Part shown: piece after piece, positions 46,250 to 58,599 of the stretch
How positions within the stretch are numbered: the stretch's first letter is position 1
How the letters are laid out: every line of letters starts with the position of its first letter
NCBI RefSeq assembly: GCF_051014685.1
Contig: NW_027478391.1
Coordinates: 1,488,001-1,552,000, forward strand
Length of the DNA stretch: 64,000 bases
Direction of reading: 5' to 3'
Source: Ptiloglossa arizonensis
Taxonomy: Eukaryota; Arthropoda; Insecta; Hymenoptera; Colletidae
Notes under the pieces: model-generated
Databases searched by the model: none
Seen by the model: the letters and a program-made list of their open reading frames with translations, nothing else
Told to the model about the DNA's origin: nothing
Position numbers and translations under genes: made by a program

Positions 46250-49200
46250 GGAGCAGCAGAATTGCGAAAAATTTTTTGGCTTCTCAACCATTTCTTGGCT
46301 TCAAACTCCCATATCTCGCGAACGGATTGACCTAACCCAAAAATTCCTATTGCATCTGAAACTAGAAACTCACCCGATTACAACGGTATGTGTATTTTTT
46401 CCCTAGGCCATTCTGGTTAAGCGTTTAGAGCAGCAGAAGTGCGAAAAATTTGTTGTCTTCTCAACCATTTCTTAGCTTCAAACTCCCATATCTCTCGAAC
46501 GGATTGACGTAACCCAAAAATTCCTATTGCATCTGAAAGTAGAAACTCGCCCGATTACAACGGTATGTGTATTTTTTCCCTAGGCCATTCTGGTTAAGCG
46601 TTTGGAGCAGCAGAATTGCGAAAAATTGTTTGCCTTCTCAACCATTTCTTGGCTTCAAAGTCCCATATCTCGCGAACGGATTGACCTAACCCAAAAATTC
46701 CTATTGCATCTGAAAGTAGAAACTCACCCGATTACAACGACATGTGTATTTTTTCCCTAGGCCATTCTGGTTAAGCGTTTGGAGCAGCAGAATTGTGAAA
46801 AATTTTTTGCCCTCTCTACCATTTCTTGGCTTCAAACTCCCATATCTCGCGAACAGACTGACCTAACCCAAAAATTCCTATTGCATCTGAAAGTAGAAAC
46901 TCGCCCGATTACAGCGGTATGTGTATTTTTTACCTTGGCCATTTTGGTTAAGCGTTTGGAGCAGCAGAATTGCGAAACATTTTTTGCCTTCTCAACCATT
47001 TCTTGTCTTCAAACTCCCATATCTCGCGAACGGATTGACCTCTACCCAAAAATTCCTATTGCATCTGAAAGTAGAAACTCACCCGATTACAACGACATGT
47101 GTATTTTTTCCCTAGGCCATTCTGGTTAAGCGTTTGGAGCAGCAGAATTGTGAAAAATTTTTTGCCCTCTCTACCATTTCTTGGCTTCAAACTCCCATTT
47201 CTCGCGAACAGACTGACCTAACCCAAAAATTCCGATTGCATCTGAAAGTAGAAACTCGCCCGATTACAGCGGTATGTGTATTTTTTCCCTTGGCCATTTT
47301 GGTTAAGCGTTTCGGGCAGCAGAATTGTGAAAAATTTTTTGCCTTCTCTACCATTTCTTGGCTTCAAACTCCCATATCTCGCGAACGGATTGACCTAACC
47401 CAAAAATTCCTATTGCATCTGAAAGTAGAAACTCGCCCGATTACAGCGGTATGTGTATTTTTTCCCTTGGCCATTTTGCTTAAGCGTTTGGAGCAGCAGA
47501 ATTGTGAAAAATTTTTTGCCTTCTCTACCATTTCTTGGGTTCAAACTCCCATATCTCGCGAACGGATTGACCTAACCCAAAAATTCCTATTGCATCTGAA
47601 AGTAGAAACTCGCCCGATTACAACGGTATGTGTATTTTTTCCCTAGGCAATTCTGGTTAAGCGTTTGGAGCAGTAGAATTGCGAAAAATTTTTTGCCTTC
47701 TCAACCATTTCTTGGATTCAAAGTCCCATATCTCGCGAACGGATTGACCTAACCCAAAAATTCCTATTGCATCTGAAAGTAGAAACTCGCCCGATTACAA
47801 CGGTATGTGTATTTTTTCCCTAGGCCATTCTGGTTAAGCGTTTGGAGCAGCAGAATTTTGAAAAATTTTTTGCCTTCTCTACCATTTCTTGGCTACAAAC
47901 TCCCATATCTCGCGAACGGATTGACCTAACCCAAAAATTCCTATTGCATCTGAAACTAGAAACTCACCCGTTTACAACGGTATGTGTATTTTTTCCCTAG
48001 GCCATTCTGGTTAAGCGTTTAGAGCAGCAGAAGTGCGAAAAATTTGTTGTCTTCTCAACCATTTCTTAGCTTCAAACTCCCATATCTCTCGAACGGATTG
48101 ACGTAACCCAAAAATTCCTATTGCATCTGAAAGTAGAAACTCGCCCGATTACAACGGTATGTGTATTTTTTCCCTAGGCCATTCTGGTTAAGCGTTTGGA
48201 GCAGCAGAATTGTGAAAAATTTTTTGCCCTCTCTACCATTTCTTGGCTTCAAACTCCCATATCTCGCGAACAGACTGACCTAACCCAAAAATTCCTATTG
48301 CATCTGAAAGTAGAAACTCGCCCGATTACAGCGGTATGTGTATTTTTTCCCTTGGCCATTTTGCTTAAGCGTTTGGAGCAGCAGAATTGTGAAAAATTTT
48401 TTGCCTTCTCTACCATTTCTTGGGTTCAAACTCCCATATCTCGCGAACGGATTGACCTAACCCAAAAATTCCTATTGCATCTGAAAGTAGAAACTCGCCC
48501 GATTACAACGGTATGTGTATTTTTTCCCTAGGCAATTCTGGTTAAGCGTTTGGAGCAGTAGAATTGCGAAAAATTTTTTGCCTTCTCAACCATTTCTTGG
48601 ATTCAAAGTCCCATATCTCGCGAACGGATTGACCTAACCCAAAAATTCCTATTGCATCTGAAAGTAGAAACTCGCCCGATTACAACGGTATGTGTATTTT
48701 TTCCCTAGGCCATTCTGGTTAAGCGTTTGGAGCAGCAGAATTTTGAAAAATTTTTTGCCTTCTCTACCATTTCTTGGCTACAAACTCCCATATCTCGCGA
48801 ACGGATTGACCTAACCCAAAAATTCCTATTGCATCTGAAACTAGAAACTCACCCGTTTACAACGGTATGTGTATTTTTTCCCTAGGCCATTCTGGTTAAG
48901 CGTTTAGAGCAGCAGAAGTGCGAAAAATTTGTTGTCTTCTCAACCATTTCTTAGCTTCAAACTCCCATATCTCTCGAACGGATTGACGTAACCCAAAAAT
49001 TCCTATTGCATCTGAAAGTAGAAACTCGCCCGATTACAACCGTATGTGTATTTTTTCCCTAGGCCATTCTGGTTAAGCGTTTGGAGCAGCAGAATTGCGA
49101 AAAATTGTTTGCCTTCTCAACCATTTCTTGGCTTCAAAGTCCCATATCTCGCGAACGGATTGACCTAACCCAAAAATTCCTATTGCATCTGAAAGTAGAA

Positions 49201-49257
49201 ACTCACCCGATTACAACGACATGTGTATTTTTTCCCTAGGCCATTCTGGTTAAGCGT
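46250..49257 (+). repeat. Right-hand copy of the 7-10 kb mosaic
   Basis: About 46330-47640 matches 8460-9770 (offset 37870), including GAAACTAGAAAC, GCGTTTAGAGC, AAATTGTTTGCC, TTGCCCTCTC and the rare GACCTCTACCC insertion. From about 47640 it follows 8180 onward, with CCCTAGGCAATTC, GAGCAGTAG, CTTGGATTC and CACCCGTTTACAACG. A local 5-mer (885 bp) repeats those last markers at 48530-48860. Differences noticed include TTTTTTACCTTGG near 46926 and CTTGTCTTC near 47004. Confidence 0.78.
47041..47047 (+). other. One-base insertion marker, right copy
   Basis: GACCTAACCC reads GACCTCTACCC, giving a 178-bp monomer. The only other instance is at 9171. Flanking private variants (TTGCCCTCTC before and after, GAAACATTTTTTG upstream) are shared, so both descend from one event through a long-distance duplication. 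Confidence 0.9.
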
Positions 49258-51060
49258 TTGGAGCAGCAGAATTGTGAAAAATTTTTTGCCCTCTCTACCA
49301 TTTCTTGGCTTCAAACTCCCATTTCTCGCGAACAGACTGACCTAACCCAAAAATTCCGATTGCATCTGAAAGTAGAAACTCGCCCGATTACAGCGGTATG
49401 TGTATTTTTTCCCTTGGCCATTTTGGTTAAGCGTTTCGGGCAGCAGAATTGTGAAAAATTTTTTGCCTTCTCTACCATTTCTTGGCTTCAAACTCCCATA
49501 TCTCGCGAACGGATTGACCTAACCCAAAAATTCCTATTGCATCTGAAAGTAGAAACTCGCCCGATTACAGCGGTATGTGTATTTTTTCCCTTGGCCATTT
49601 TGCTTAAGCGTTTGGAGCAGCAGAATTGTGAAAAATTTTTTGCCTTCTCTACCATTTCTTGGGTTCAAACTCCCATATCTCGCGAACGGATTGACCTAAC
49701 CCAAAAATTCCTATTGCATCTGAAAGTAGAAACTCGCCCGATTACAACGGTATGTGTATTTTTTCCCTAGGCCATTCTGGTTAAGCGTTTGGAGCAGCAG
49801 AATTGCGAAAAATTTTTTGCCTTCTCAACCATTTCTTGGCTTCAAAGTCCCATATCTCGCGAACGGATTGACCTAACCCAAAAATTCCTATTGCATCTGA
49901 AAGTAGAAACTCGCCCGATTACAACGGTATGTGTATTTTTTCCCTAGGCCATTCTGGTTAAGCGTTTGGAGCAGCAGAATTTTGAAAAATTTTTTGCCTT
50001 CTCTACCATTTCTTGGCTACAAACTCCCATTTCTCGCGAACGGATTGACCTAACCCAAAAATTCCTATTGCATCTGAAAGTAGAAACTCACCCGATTACA
50101 ACGGTATGTGTATTTTTTCCCTAGGCCATTCTGGTTAAGCGTTTGGAGCAGCAGAAGTGCGAAAAATTTGTTGTCTTCTCAACCATTTCTTAGCTTCAAA
50201 CTCCCATATCTCTCGAACGGATTGACGTAACCCAAAAATTCCTATTGCATCTGAAAGTAGAAACTCGCCCGATTACAACGGTATGTGTATTTTTTCCCTA
50301 GGCCATTCTGGTTAAGCGTTTGGAGCAGCAGAATTGCGAAAAATTGTTTGCCTTCTCAACCATTTCTTAGCTTCAAACTCCCATATCTCTCGAACGGATT
50401 GACGTAACCCAAAAATTCCTATTGCATCTGAAAGTAGAAACTCGCCCGATTACAACGGTATGTGTATTTTTTCCCTAGGCCATTCTGGTTAAGCGTTTGG
50501 AGCAGCAGAATTGCGAAAAATTTTTCGCCTTGTCAACCATTTCTTGTCTTGAAGCTCCCATAACTCGCGAACGGATTGACCTAACCCAAAAATTCCTATT
50601 GCATCTGAAAGTAGAAACTCGCCCGACTACAACGGTATGTGTATTTTTTCCCTAGGCAATTCTGGATAAGCGTTTGGAGCAGCAGAATTGTGAAAAATTT
50701 TTTGCCTTCTCAACCATTTCTTAGTTTCAAACTCCCATATCTCTCGAACGGATTGACCTAACGCAAAAATTCCTATTGCATCTGAAAGTAGAAACTCGCC
50801 CGATTACAACCGTAGGTGTATTTTTTCCCTAGGCCATTCTGGTTAAGCGTTTGGAGCAGCAGAATTGCGAAAAATTTTTTGCCTTCTCAACCATTTCTTG
50901 GCTTCAAACTCCCATATCTCGCGAACGGATTGACCTAACCCAAAAATTCCTATTGCATCTGAAAGTAGAAACTCGCCGGACCACAACGGTATGTGTATTT
51001 TTTCCCTAGGCCATTCTGGTTAAGCGTTTGGAGCAGCAGAATTGTGAAAAATTTTTTGCC
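49258..51060 (+). repeat. Right-hand copy of 9264-11066
   Basis: The offset is 39994 bp (226 x 177 minus 8). Shared private variants include TTCCGATTG, TTTTGCTTAAG, GAATTTTG/GGCTACAAAC with CCCATTTCTCG, GCCTTGTC with CATAACTCG, GGATAAGCG, ACCGTAGGTG and GCCGGACCAC. The only difference I noticed is CTTGAAGCTCCC near 50550 against CTTGAAACTCCC near 10556. The copies part at about 51080, where the right side has TTAGTTTC and a second ACCGTAGG unit. Confidence 0.84.
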
Positions 51061-51802
51061 TTCTCAACCATTTCTTAGTTTCAAACTCCCATATCTCTCG
51101 AACGGATTGACCTAACGCAAAAATTCCTATTGCATCTGAAAGTAGAAACTCGCCCGATTACAACCGTAGGTGTATTTTTTCCCTAGGCCATTCTGGTTAA
51201 GCGTTTGGAGCAGCAGAATTGTGAAAAATTTTTTGCCTTCTCTACCATTTCTTGGGTTCAAACTCCCATATCTCGCGAACGGATTGACCTAACCCAAAAA
51301 TTCCTATTGCATCTGAAAGTAGAAACTCGCCCGATTACAACGGTATGTGTATTTTTTCCCTAGGCCATTCTGGTTAAGCGTTTGGAGCAGCAGAATTGCG
51401 AAAAATTTTTTGCCTTCTCAACCATTTCTTGGCTTCAAAGTCCCATATCTCGCGAACGGATTGACCTAACCCAAAAATTCCTATTGCATCTGAAAGTAGA
51501 AACTCGCCCGATTACAACGGTATGTGTATTTTTTCCCTAGGCCATTCTGGTTAAGCGTTTGGAGCAGCAGAATTTTGAAAAATTTTTTGCCTTCTCTACC
51601 ATTTCTTGGCTACAAACTCCCATTTCTCGAGAACGGATTGACCTAACCCAAAAATTCCTATTGCATCTGAAAGTAGAAACTCACCCGATTACAACGGTAT
51701 GTGTATTTTTTCCCTAGGCCATTCTGGTTAGGCGTTTGGAGCAGTAGAATTGCGAAAAATTTTTTGCCTTCTCAACCATTTCTTGGCTTCAAACTCCCAT
51801 AT
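51061..51802 (+). repeat. Junction units before the 12-mer pair
   Basis: These four units include a second ACCGTAGGTG unit near 51170, a CTTGGGTTC unit, a CAAAGTCCC unit and a GAATTTTG/GGCTACAAAC unit with TTTCTCGAGAACGG near 51626. They are followed by GGTTAGGCG and GAGCAGTAG near 51728-51745. The order repeats fragments of 49680-50050, which suggests an unequal exchange placed them here. Confidence 0.65.
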
Positions 51803-54800
51803 CTCGCGAACGGATTGACCTAACCCAAAAATTCCTATTGCATCTGAAAGTAGAAACTCGCCCGATTACAGCGGTATGTGTATTTTTTCCCTTGGCCATT
51901 TTGGTTAAGCGTTTGGAGCAGCAGAATTGCGAAAAATTTTTTGCCTTCTCAACCATTTCTTGGCTTCAAACTCCCATATCTCGCGAACGGATTGACCTAA
52001 CACAAACATTCCTATTGCATCTGAAAGTAGAAACTCGCCCGATTACAACGGTATGTGTATTTTTTCCCTTGGCCATTCTGGTTAAGCGTTTGGAGCCGCA
52101 GAATTGCGAAAAATTTTTTGCCTTCTCAACCATTTCTTGGCTTCAAAGTCCCATATCTCGCGAACGGATTGACCTAACCCAAAAATTCCTATTGCATCTG
52201 AAAGTAGAAACTCGCCCGATTACAACGGTATATGTATTTTTTCCCTAGGCCATTCTGGTTAAGCGTGTGGAGCAGCAGAATTGTGAAAAATTTTTTGCCT
52301 TCTCTACCATTTCTTGGCTACAAACTCCCATTTCTCGCGAACGGATTGACCTAACCCAAAAATTCCTATTGCATCTGAAAGTAGAAACTCACCCGATTAC
52401 AACGGTATGTGTATTTTTTCCCTAGGCCATTCTGGTTAAGCGTTTGGAGCAGTAGAATTGCGAAAAATTTTTTGCCTTCTCAACCATTTCTTGGCTTCAA
52501 ACTCCCATATCTCGCGAACGGATTGACCTAACCCAAAAATTCCTATTGCATCTGAAAGTAGAAACTCGCCCGATTACAGCGGTATGTGTATTTTTTCCCT
52601 TGGCCATTTTGGTTAAGCGTTTGGAGCAGCAGAATTGCGAAAAATTTTTTGCCTTCTCAACCATTTCTTGGCTTCAAACTCCCATATCTCGCGAACGGAT
52701 TGACCTAACACAAACATTCCTATTGCATCTGAAAGTAGAAACTCGCCCGATTACAACGGTATGTGTATTTTTTCCCTTGGCCATTCTGGTTAAGCGTTTG
52801 GAGCCGCAGAATTGCGAAAAATTTTTTGCCTTCTCAACCATTTCTTGGCTTCAAAGTCCCATATCTCGCGAACGGATTGACCTAACCCAAAAATTCCTAT
52901 TGCATCTGAAAGTAGAAACTCGCCCGATTACAACGGTATATGTATTTTTTCCCTAGGCCATTCTGGTTAAGCGTGTGGAGCAGCAGAATTGTGAAAAATT
53001 TTTTGCCTTCTCTACCATTTCTTGACTTCAACTCCCATATCTCGCGAACGGATTGACCTAACCCAAAAATTCCTATTGCATCTGAAAGTAGAAACTCGCC
53101 CGATTACAACGGTATGTGTATTTTTTCCCTAGGCCATTCTGGTTAAGCGTTTGGAGCAGCAGAATTGCGAAAAATTTTTTGCCTTCTCAACAATTTCTTG
53201 GCTTCAAACTCCCATATCTCGCGAACGAATTGACCTAACCCAAAAATTCCTATTGCATCTGAAAGTAGAAACTCGCCCGATTACAACGGAATGTGTATTT
53301 TTTCCCTAGACCATTCTGGTTAAGCGTTTGGAGCAGCAGAACTGCGAAAAATTTGTTGTCTTCTCAACCATTTCTTAGCTTCGAACTCCCATATCTCGCG
53401 AACGGATTGACCTAAACCAAAAATTCCTGTTGCATCTGAAAGTAGAAACTCGCCCGATTACAACGGAATGTGTATTTTTTCCCTAGGCCATTCTGGTTAA
53501 GCGTTTGGAGCAGCAGAACTGCGAAAAATTTGTTGTCTTCTCAACCATTTCTTGGCTTCAAACTGCCATATCTCGCGAACGGATTGACCTAACCCAAAAA
53601 TTCCTATTGCATCTGAAAGTAGAAACTCGCCCGACTACAGCGGTATGTGTATTTTTCCCTAGGCCATTCTGGTTAAGCGTTTGGATCAGCAGAATTGCGA
53701 AAAATTGTATGCCTTCTCAACCATTTCTTGGCTTCAAACTCCCATATCTCGCGAACGGATTGACCTAACCCAAAAATTCCTATTGCATCTGAAAGTAGAA
53801 ACTCGCCCGATTACAACGGTATGCGTATTTTTTCCCGAGGCCATTCTGGTTAAGCGTTTGGAGCAGCAGAATTGCGAAAAATTTTTTGCATTCTCAACCA
53901 TTTCTTGTCTTCAAACTCCCATATCTCGCGAACGGATTGACCTAACCCAAAAATTCCTATTGCATCTGAAAGTAGAAACTCGCCCGATTACAGCGGTATG
54001 TGTATTTTTTCCCTTGGCCATTTTGGTTAAGCGTTTGGAGCAGCAGAATTGCGAAAAATTTTTTGCCTTCTCAACCATTTCTTGGCTTCAAACTCCCATA
54101 TCTCGCGAACGAATTGACCTAACACAAACATTCCTATTGCATCTGAAAGTAGAAACTCGCCCGATTACAACGGTATGTGTATTTTTTCCCTTGGCCATTC
54201 TGGTTAAGCGTTTGGAGCCGCAGAATTGCGAAAAATTTTTTGCCTTCTCAACCATTTCTTGGCTTCAAAGTCCCATATCTCGCGAACGGATTGACCTAAC
54301 CCAAAAATTCCTATTGCATCTGAAAGTAGAAACTCGCCCGATTACAACGGTATATGTATTTTTTCCCTAGGCCATTCTGGTTAAGCGTGTGGAGCAGCAG
54401 AATTGTGAAAAATTTTTTGCCTTCTCTACCATTTCTTGGCTACAAACTCCCATTTCTCGCGAACGGATTGACCTAACCCAAAAATTCCTATTGCATCTGA
54501 AAGTAGAAACTCACCCGATTACAACGGTATGTGTATTTTTTCCCTAGGCCATTCTGGTTAAGCGTTTGGAGCAGTAGAATTGCGAAAAATTTTTTGCCTT
54601 CTCAACCATTTCTTGGCTTCAAACTCCCATATCTCGCGAACGGATTGACCTAACCCAAAAATTCCTATTGCATCTGAAAGTAGAAACTCGCCCGATTACA
54701 GCGGTATGTGTATTTTTTCCCTTGGCCATTTTGGTTAAGCGTTTGGAGCAGCAGAATTGCGAAAAATTTTTTGCCTTCTCAACCATTTCTTGGCTTCAAA

Positions 54801-56046
54801 CTCCCATATCTCGCGAACGGATTGACCTAACACAAACATTCCTATTGCATCTGAAAGTAGAAACTCGCCCGATTACAACGGTATGTGTATTTTTTCCCTT
54901 GGCCATTCTGGTTAAGCGTTTGGAGCCGCAGAATTGCGAAAAATTTTTTGCCTTCTCAACCATTTCTTGGCTTCAAAGTCCCATATCTCGCGAACGGATT
55001 GACCTAACCCAAAAATTCCTATTGCATCTGAAAGTAGAAACTCGCCCGATTACAACGGTATATGTATTTTTTCCCTAGGCCATTCTGGTTAAGCGTGTGG
55101 AGCAGCAGAATTGTGAAAAATTTTTTGCCTTCTCTACCATTTCTTGACTTCAACTCCCATATCTCGCGAACGGATTGACCTAACCCAAAAATTCCTATTG
55201 CATCTGAAAGTAGAAACTCGCCCGATTACAACGGTATGTGTATTTTTTCCCTAGGCCATTCTGGTTAAGCGTTTGGAGCAGCAGAATTGCGAAAAATTTT
55301 TTGCCTTCTCAACAATTTCTTGGCTTCAAACTCCCATATCTCGCGAACGAATTGACCTAACCCAAAAATTCCTATTGCATCTGAAAGTAGAAACTCGCCC
55401 GATTACAACGGAATGTGTATTTTTTCCCTAGACCATTCTGGTTAAGCGTTTGGAGCAGCAGAACTGCGAAAAATTTGTTGTCTTCTCAACCATTTCTTAG
55501 CTTCGAACTCCCATATCTCGCGAACGGATTGACCTAAACCAAAAATTCCTGTTGCATCTGAAAGTAGAAACTCGCCCGATTACAACGGAATGTGTATTTT
55601 TTCCCTAGGCCATTCTGGTTAAGCGTTTGGAGCAGCAGAACTGCGAAAAATTTGTTGTCTTCTCAACCATTTCTTGGCTTCAAACTGCCATATCTCGCGA
55701 ACGGATTGACCTAACCCAAAAATTCCTATTGCATCTGAAAGTAGAAACTCGCCCGACTACAGCGGTATGTGTATTTTTCCCTAGGCCATTCTGGTTAAGC
55801 GTTTGGATCAGCAGAATTGCGAAAAATTGTATGCCTTCTCAACCATTTCTTGGCTTCAAACTCCCATATCTCGCGAACGGATTGACCTAACCCAAAAATT
55901 CCTATTGCATCTGAAAGTAGAAACTCGCCCGATTACAACGGTATGCGTATTTTTTCCCGAGGCCATTCTGGTTAAGCGTTTGGAGCAGCAGAATTGCGAA
56001 AAATTTTTTGCATTCTCAACCATTTCTTGTCTTCAAACTCCCATAT
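51803..56046 (+). repeat. 12-mer higher-order tandem pair (offset 2122 bp)
   Basis: About 51803-53924 is followed by its copy at 53925-56046. The unit is 12 x 177 minus 2, because each copy contains one -A and one -T monomer. It shares the CACAAACATTCC, GAGCCGCAG, CGTGTGGAGC, CCCTAGACC, CTTCGAACTCC, AAACTGCCATATC, GGATCAGCAG and TTGTATGCC series with the left 10-mer at 11653-15188. It also contains an internal 4-mer (708 bp) duplication near 51740-53000. A difference noticed is GAACGAATT near 54107 against GAACGGATT near 51985. Confidence 0.84.
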
Positions 56047-58599
56047 CTCGCGAACGGATTGAACTAACCCAAAAATTCCTATTGCATCTGGAAGTAGAAA
56101 CTCGCACGATTACAGCGGTATGTGTATTTTTTCCCTTGGCCATTTTGGTTAAGCGTTTGGAGCAGTAGAATTGCGAAAAATTTTTTGCCTTCTCAACCAT
56201 TTCTTGGCTTCAAACTCCCATATCTCGCGAACGGATTGACCTAACCCAAAAATTCCTATTGCATCTGAAAGTAGAAACTCGCCCGATTACAACGGTATGT
56301 GTATTTTTTCCCTTGGCCATTCTGGTTAAGCGTTTGGAGCAGCAGAATTGTGAAAAATTTTTTGCCTTCTCTAGCATTTCTTGGCTTCAAACTCCCATAT
56401 CTCGCGAACGGATTGACCTAACGCAAAAATTCCTATTGCATCTGAAAGTAGAAACTCGCCCGATTACAACGGTATGTGTATTTTTTCCCTAGGCCATTCT
56501 GGTTAAGCTCTTGGAGCAGCAGAATTGTGAAAAATTTTTTGCTTTCTCTACCATTTCTTGGCTTCAAACTCCCATATCTCGCGAACGGATTGACCTAACC
56601 CAAAAATTCCTATTGCATCTGAAAATAGAAACTCGCCCGATTACAACGGTATATGTATTTTTTCCCTAGGCCATTCTGGTTAAGCGTGTGGAGCAGCAGA
56701 ATTGTGAAAAATTTTTTGCCTTCTCTACCATTTCTTGACTTCAACTCCCATATCTCGCGAACGGATTGACCTAACCCAAAAATTCCTATTGCATCTGAAA
56801 GTAGAAACTCGCCCGATTACAACGGTATGTGTATTTTTTCCCTAGGCCATTCTGGTTAAGCGTTTGGAGCAGCAGAATTGCGAAAAATTTTTTGCCTTCT
56901 CAACAATTTCTTGGCTTCAAACTCCCATATCTCGCGAACGAATTGACCTAACCCAAAAATTCCTATTGCATCTGAAAGTAGAAACTCGCCCGATTACAAC
57001 GGAATGTGTATTTTTTCCCTAGGCCATTCTGGTTAAGCGTTTGGAGCAGCAGAACTGCGAAAAATTTGTTGTCTTCTCAACCATTTCTTAGCTTCAAACT
57101 CCCATATCTCGCGAACGGATTGACCTAAACCAAAAATTCCTGTTGCATCTGAAAGTAGAAACTCGCCCGATAACAACAGTATGTGTATTTTTCCCCTAGG
57201 CCATTCTGGTTAAGCGTTCGGAGCAGCAGAATTGCGAAAAATTTTTTGCCTTCTCAACCATTTCTTGTCTTCAAAGTCCCATATCTCGCAAACGGATTGA
57301 CCTAACGCAAAAATTCCTATTGCATCTGAAAGTAGAAACTCGCCCGATTACAACGGTATGTGTATTTTTTCCCTAGGCCATTCTAGTTAAGCGTTTGCAG
57401 CAGCAGAATTGCGAAAAATTTTTCGCCTTCTAAACCATTTCTTAGTTTCAAACTCCCATATCTCTCGAACGGATTGACCTAACGCAAACATTCCTATTGC
57501 ATCTGAAAGTAGAAACTCGCCCGATTACAACGGTATGTGTATTTTTTCCCTTGGCCATTCTGGTTAAGCGTTTGGAGCCGCAGAATTGCGAAAAATTTTT
57601 TGCCTTCTCAACCATTTCTTGGCTTCAAAGTCCCATATTTCGCGAACGGATTGACCTAACCCAAAAATTCCTATTGCATCTGAAAGTAGAAACTCGCCCG
57701 ATTACAACGGTATATGTATTTTTTCCCTAGGCCATTCTGGTTAAGCGTGTGGAGCAGCAGAATTGTGAAAAATTTTTTGCCTTCTCTACCATTTCTTGAC
57801 TTCAACTCCCATATCTCGCGAACGGATTGACCTAACCCAAAAATTCCTATTGCATCTGAAAGTAGAAACTCGCCCGATTACAACGGAATGTGTATTTTTT
57901 CCCTAGGCCATTCTGGTTAAGCGTTTGGAGCAGCAGAACTGCGAAAAATTTGTTGTCTTCTCAACCATTTCTTAGCTTCAAACTCCCATATCTCGCGAAC
58001 GGATTGACCTAAACCAAAAATTCCTGTTGCATCTGAAAGTAGAAACTCGCCCGATAACAACAGTATGTGAATTTTTCCCCTAGGCCATTCTGGTTAAGCG
58101 TTCGGAGCAGCAGAATTGCGAAAAATTTTTTGCCTTCTCAACCATTTCTTGTCTTCAAAGTCCCATATCTCGCAAACGGATTGACCTAACGCAAAAATTC
58201 CTATTGCATCTGAAAGTAGAAACTCGCCCGATTACAACGGTATGTGTATTTTTTCCCTAGGCCATTCTAGTTAAGCGTTTGCAGCAGCAGAATTGCGAAA
58301 AATTTTTCGCCTTCTCAACCATTTCTTGGCTTCAAACTCCCATATCTCGCGAACGGATTGACCTAACCCAAAAATTCCTATTGCATCTGAAAGTAGAAAC
58401 TCGCCCGATTACAACCGTATGTGTATTTTTTCCCTAGGCCATTCTGGTTAAGCGTTTGGAGCAGCAGAATTGCGAAAAATTTTTTGCCTTCTCAACCATT
58501 TCTTGGCTTCAAAGTCCCATATCTCGCGAACGGATTGACCTAACCCAAAAATTCCTACTGCATCTGAAAGTAGAAACTCGCCCGATTAGAACGGTATAT
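56047..58599 (+). repeat. Right-hand relative of 14.6-17.9 kb
   Basis: About 56047-56630 follows 14637-15220 (offset 41410), with GAACTAACCC, CTGGAAGTAG, CTCGCACGATT, GAGCAGTAG and TCTAGCATTTC. From about 56640 to 57850 it follows 15580-16790 at offset 41056, including GATAACAACAG, TCGCAAACGG, TTTGCAGCAGC and CTTCTAAACC. A unit is missing near 57885, and from there the order continues like 17010-17980. Differences include GCTCTTGGAGC near 56508. Confidence 0.76.
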
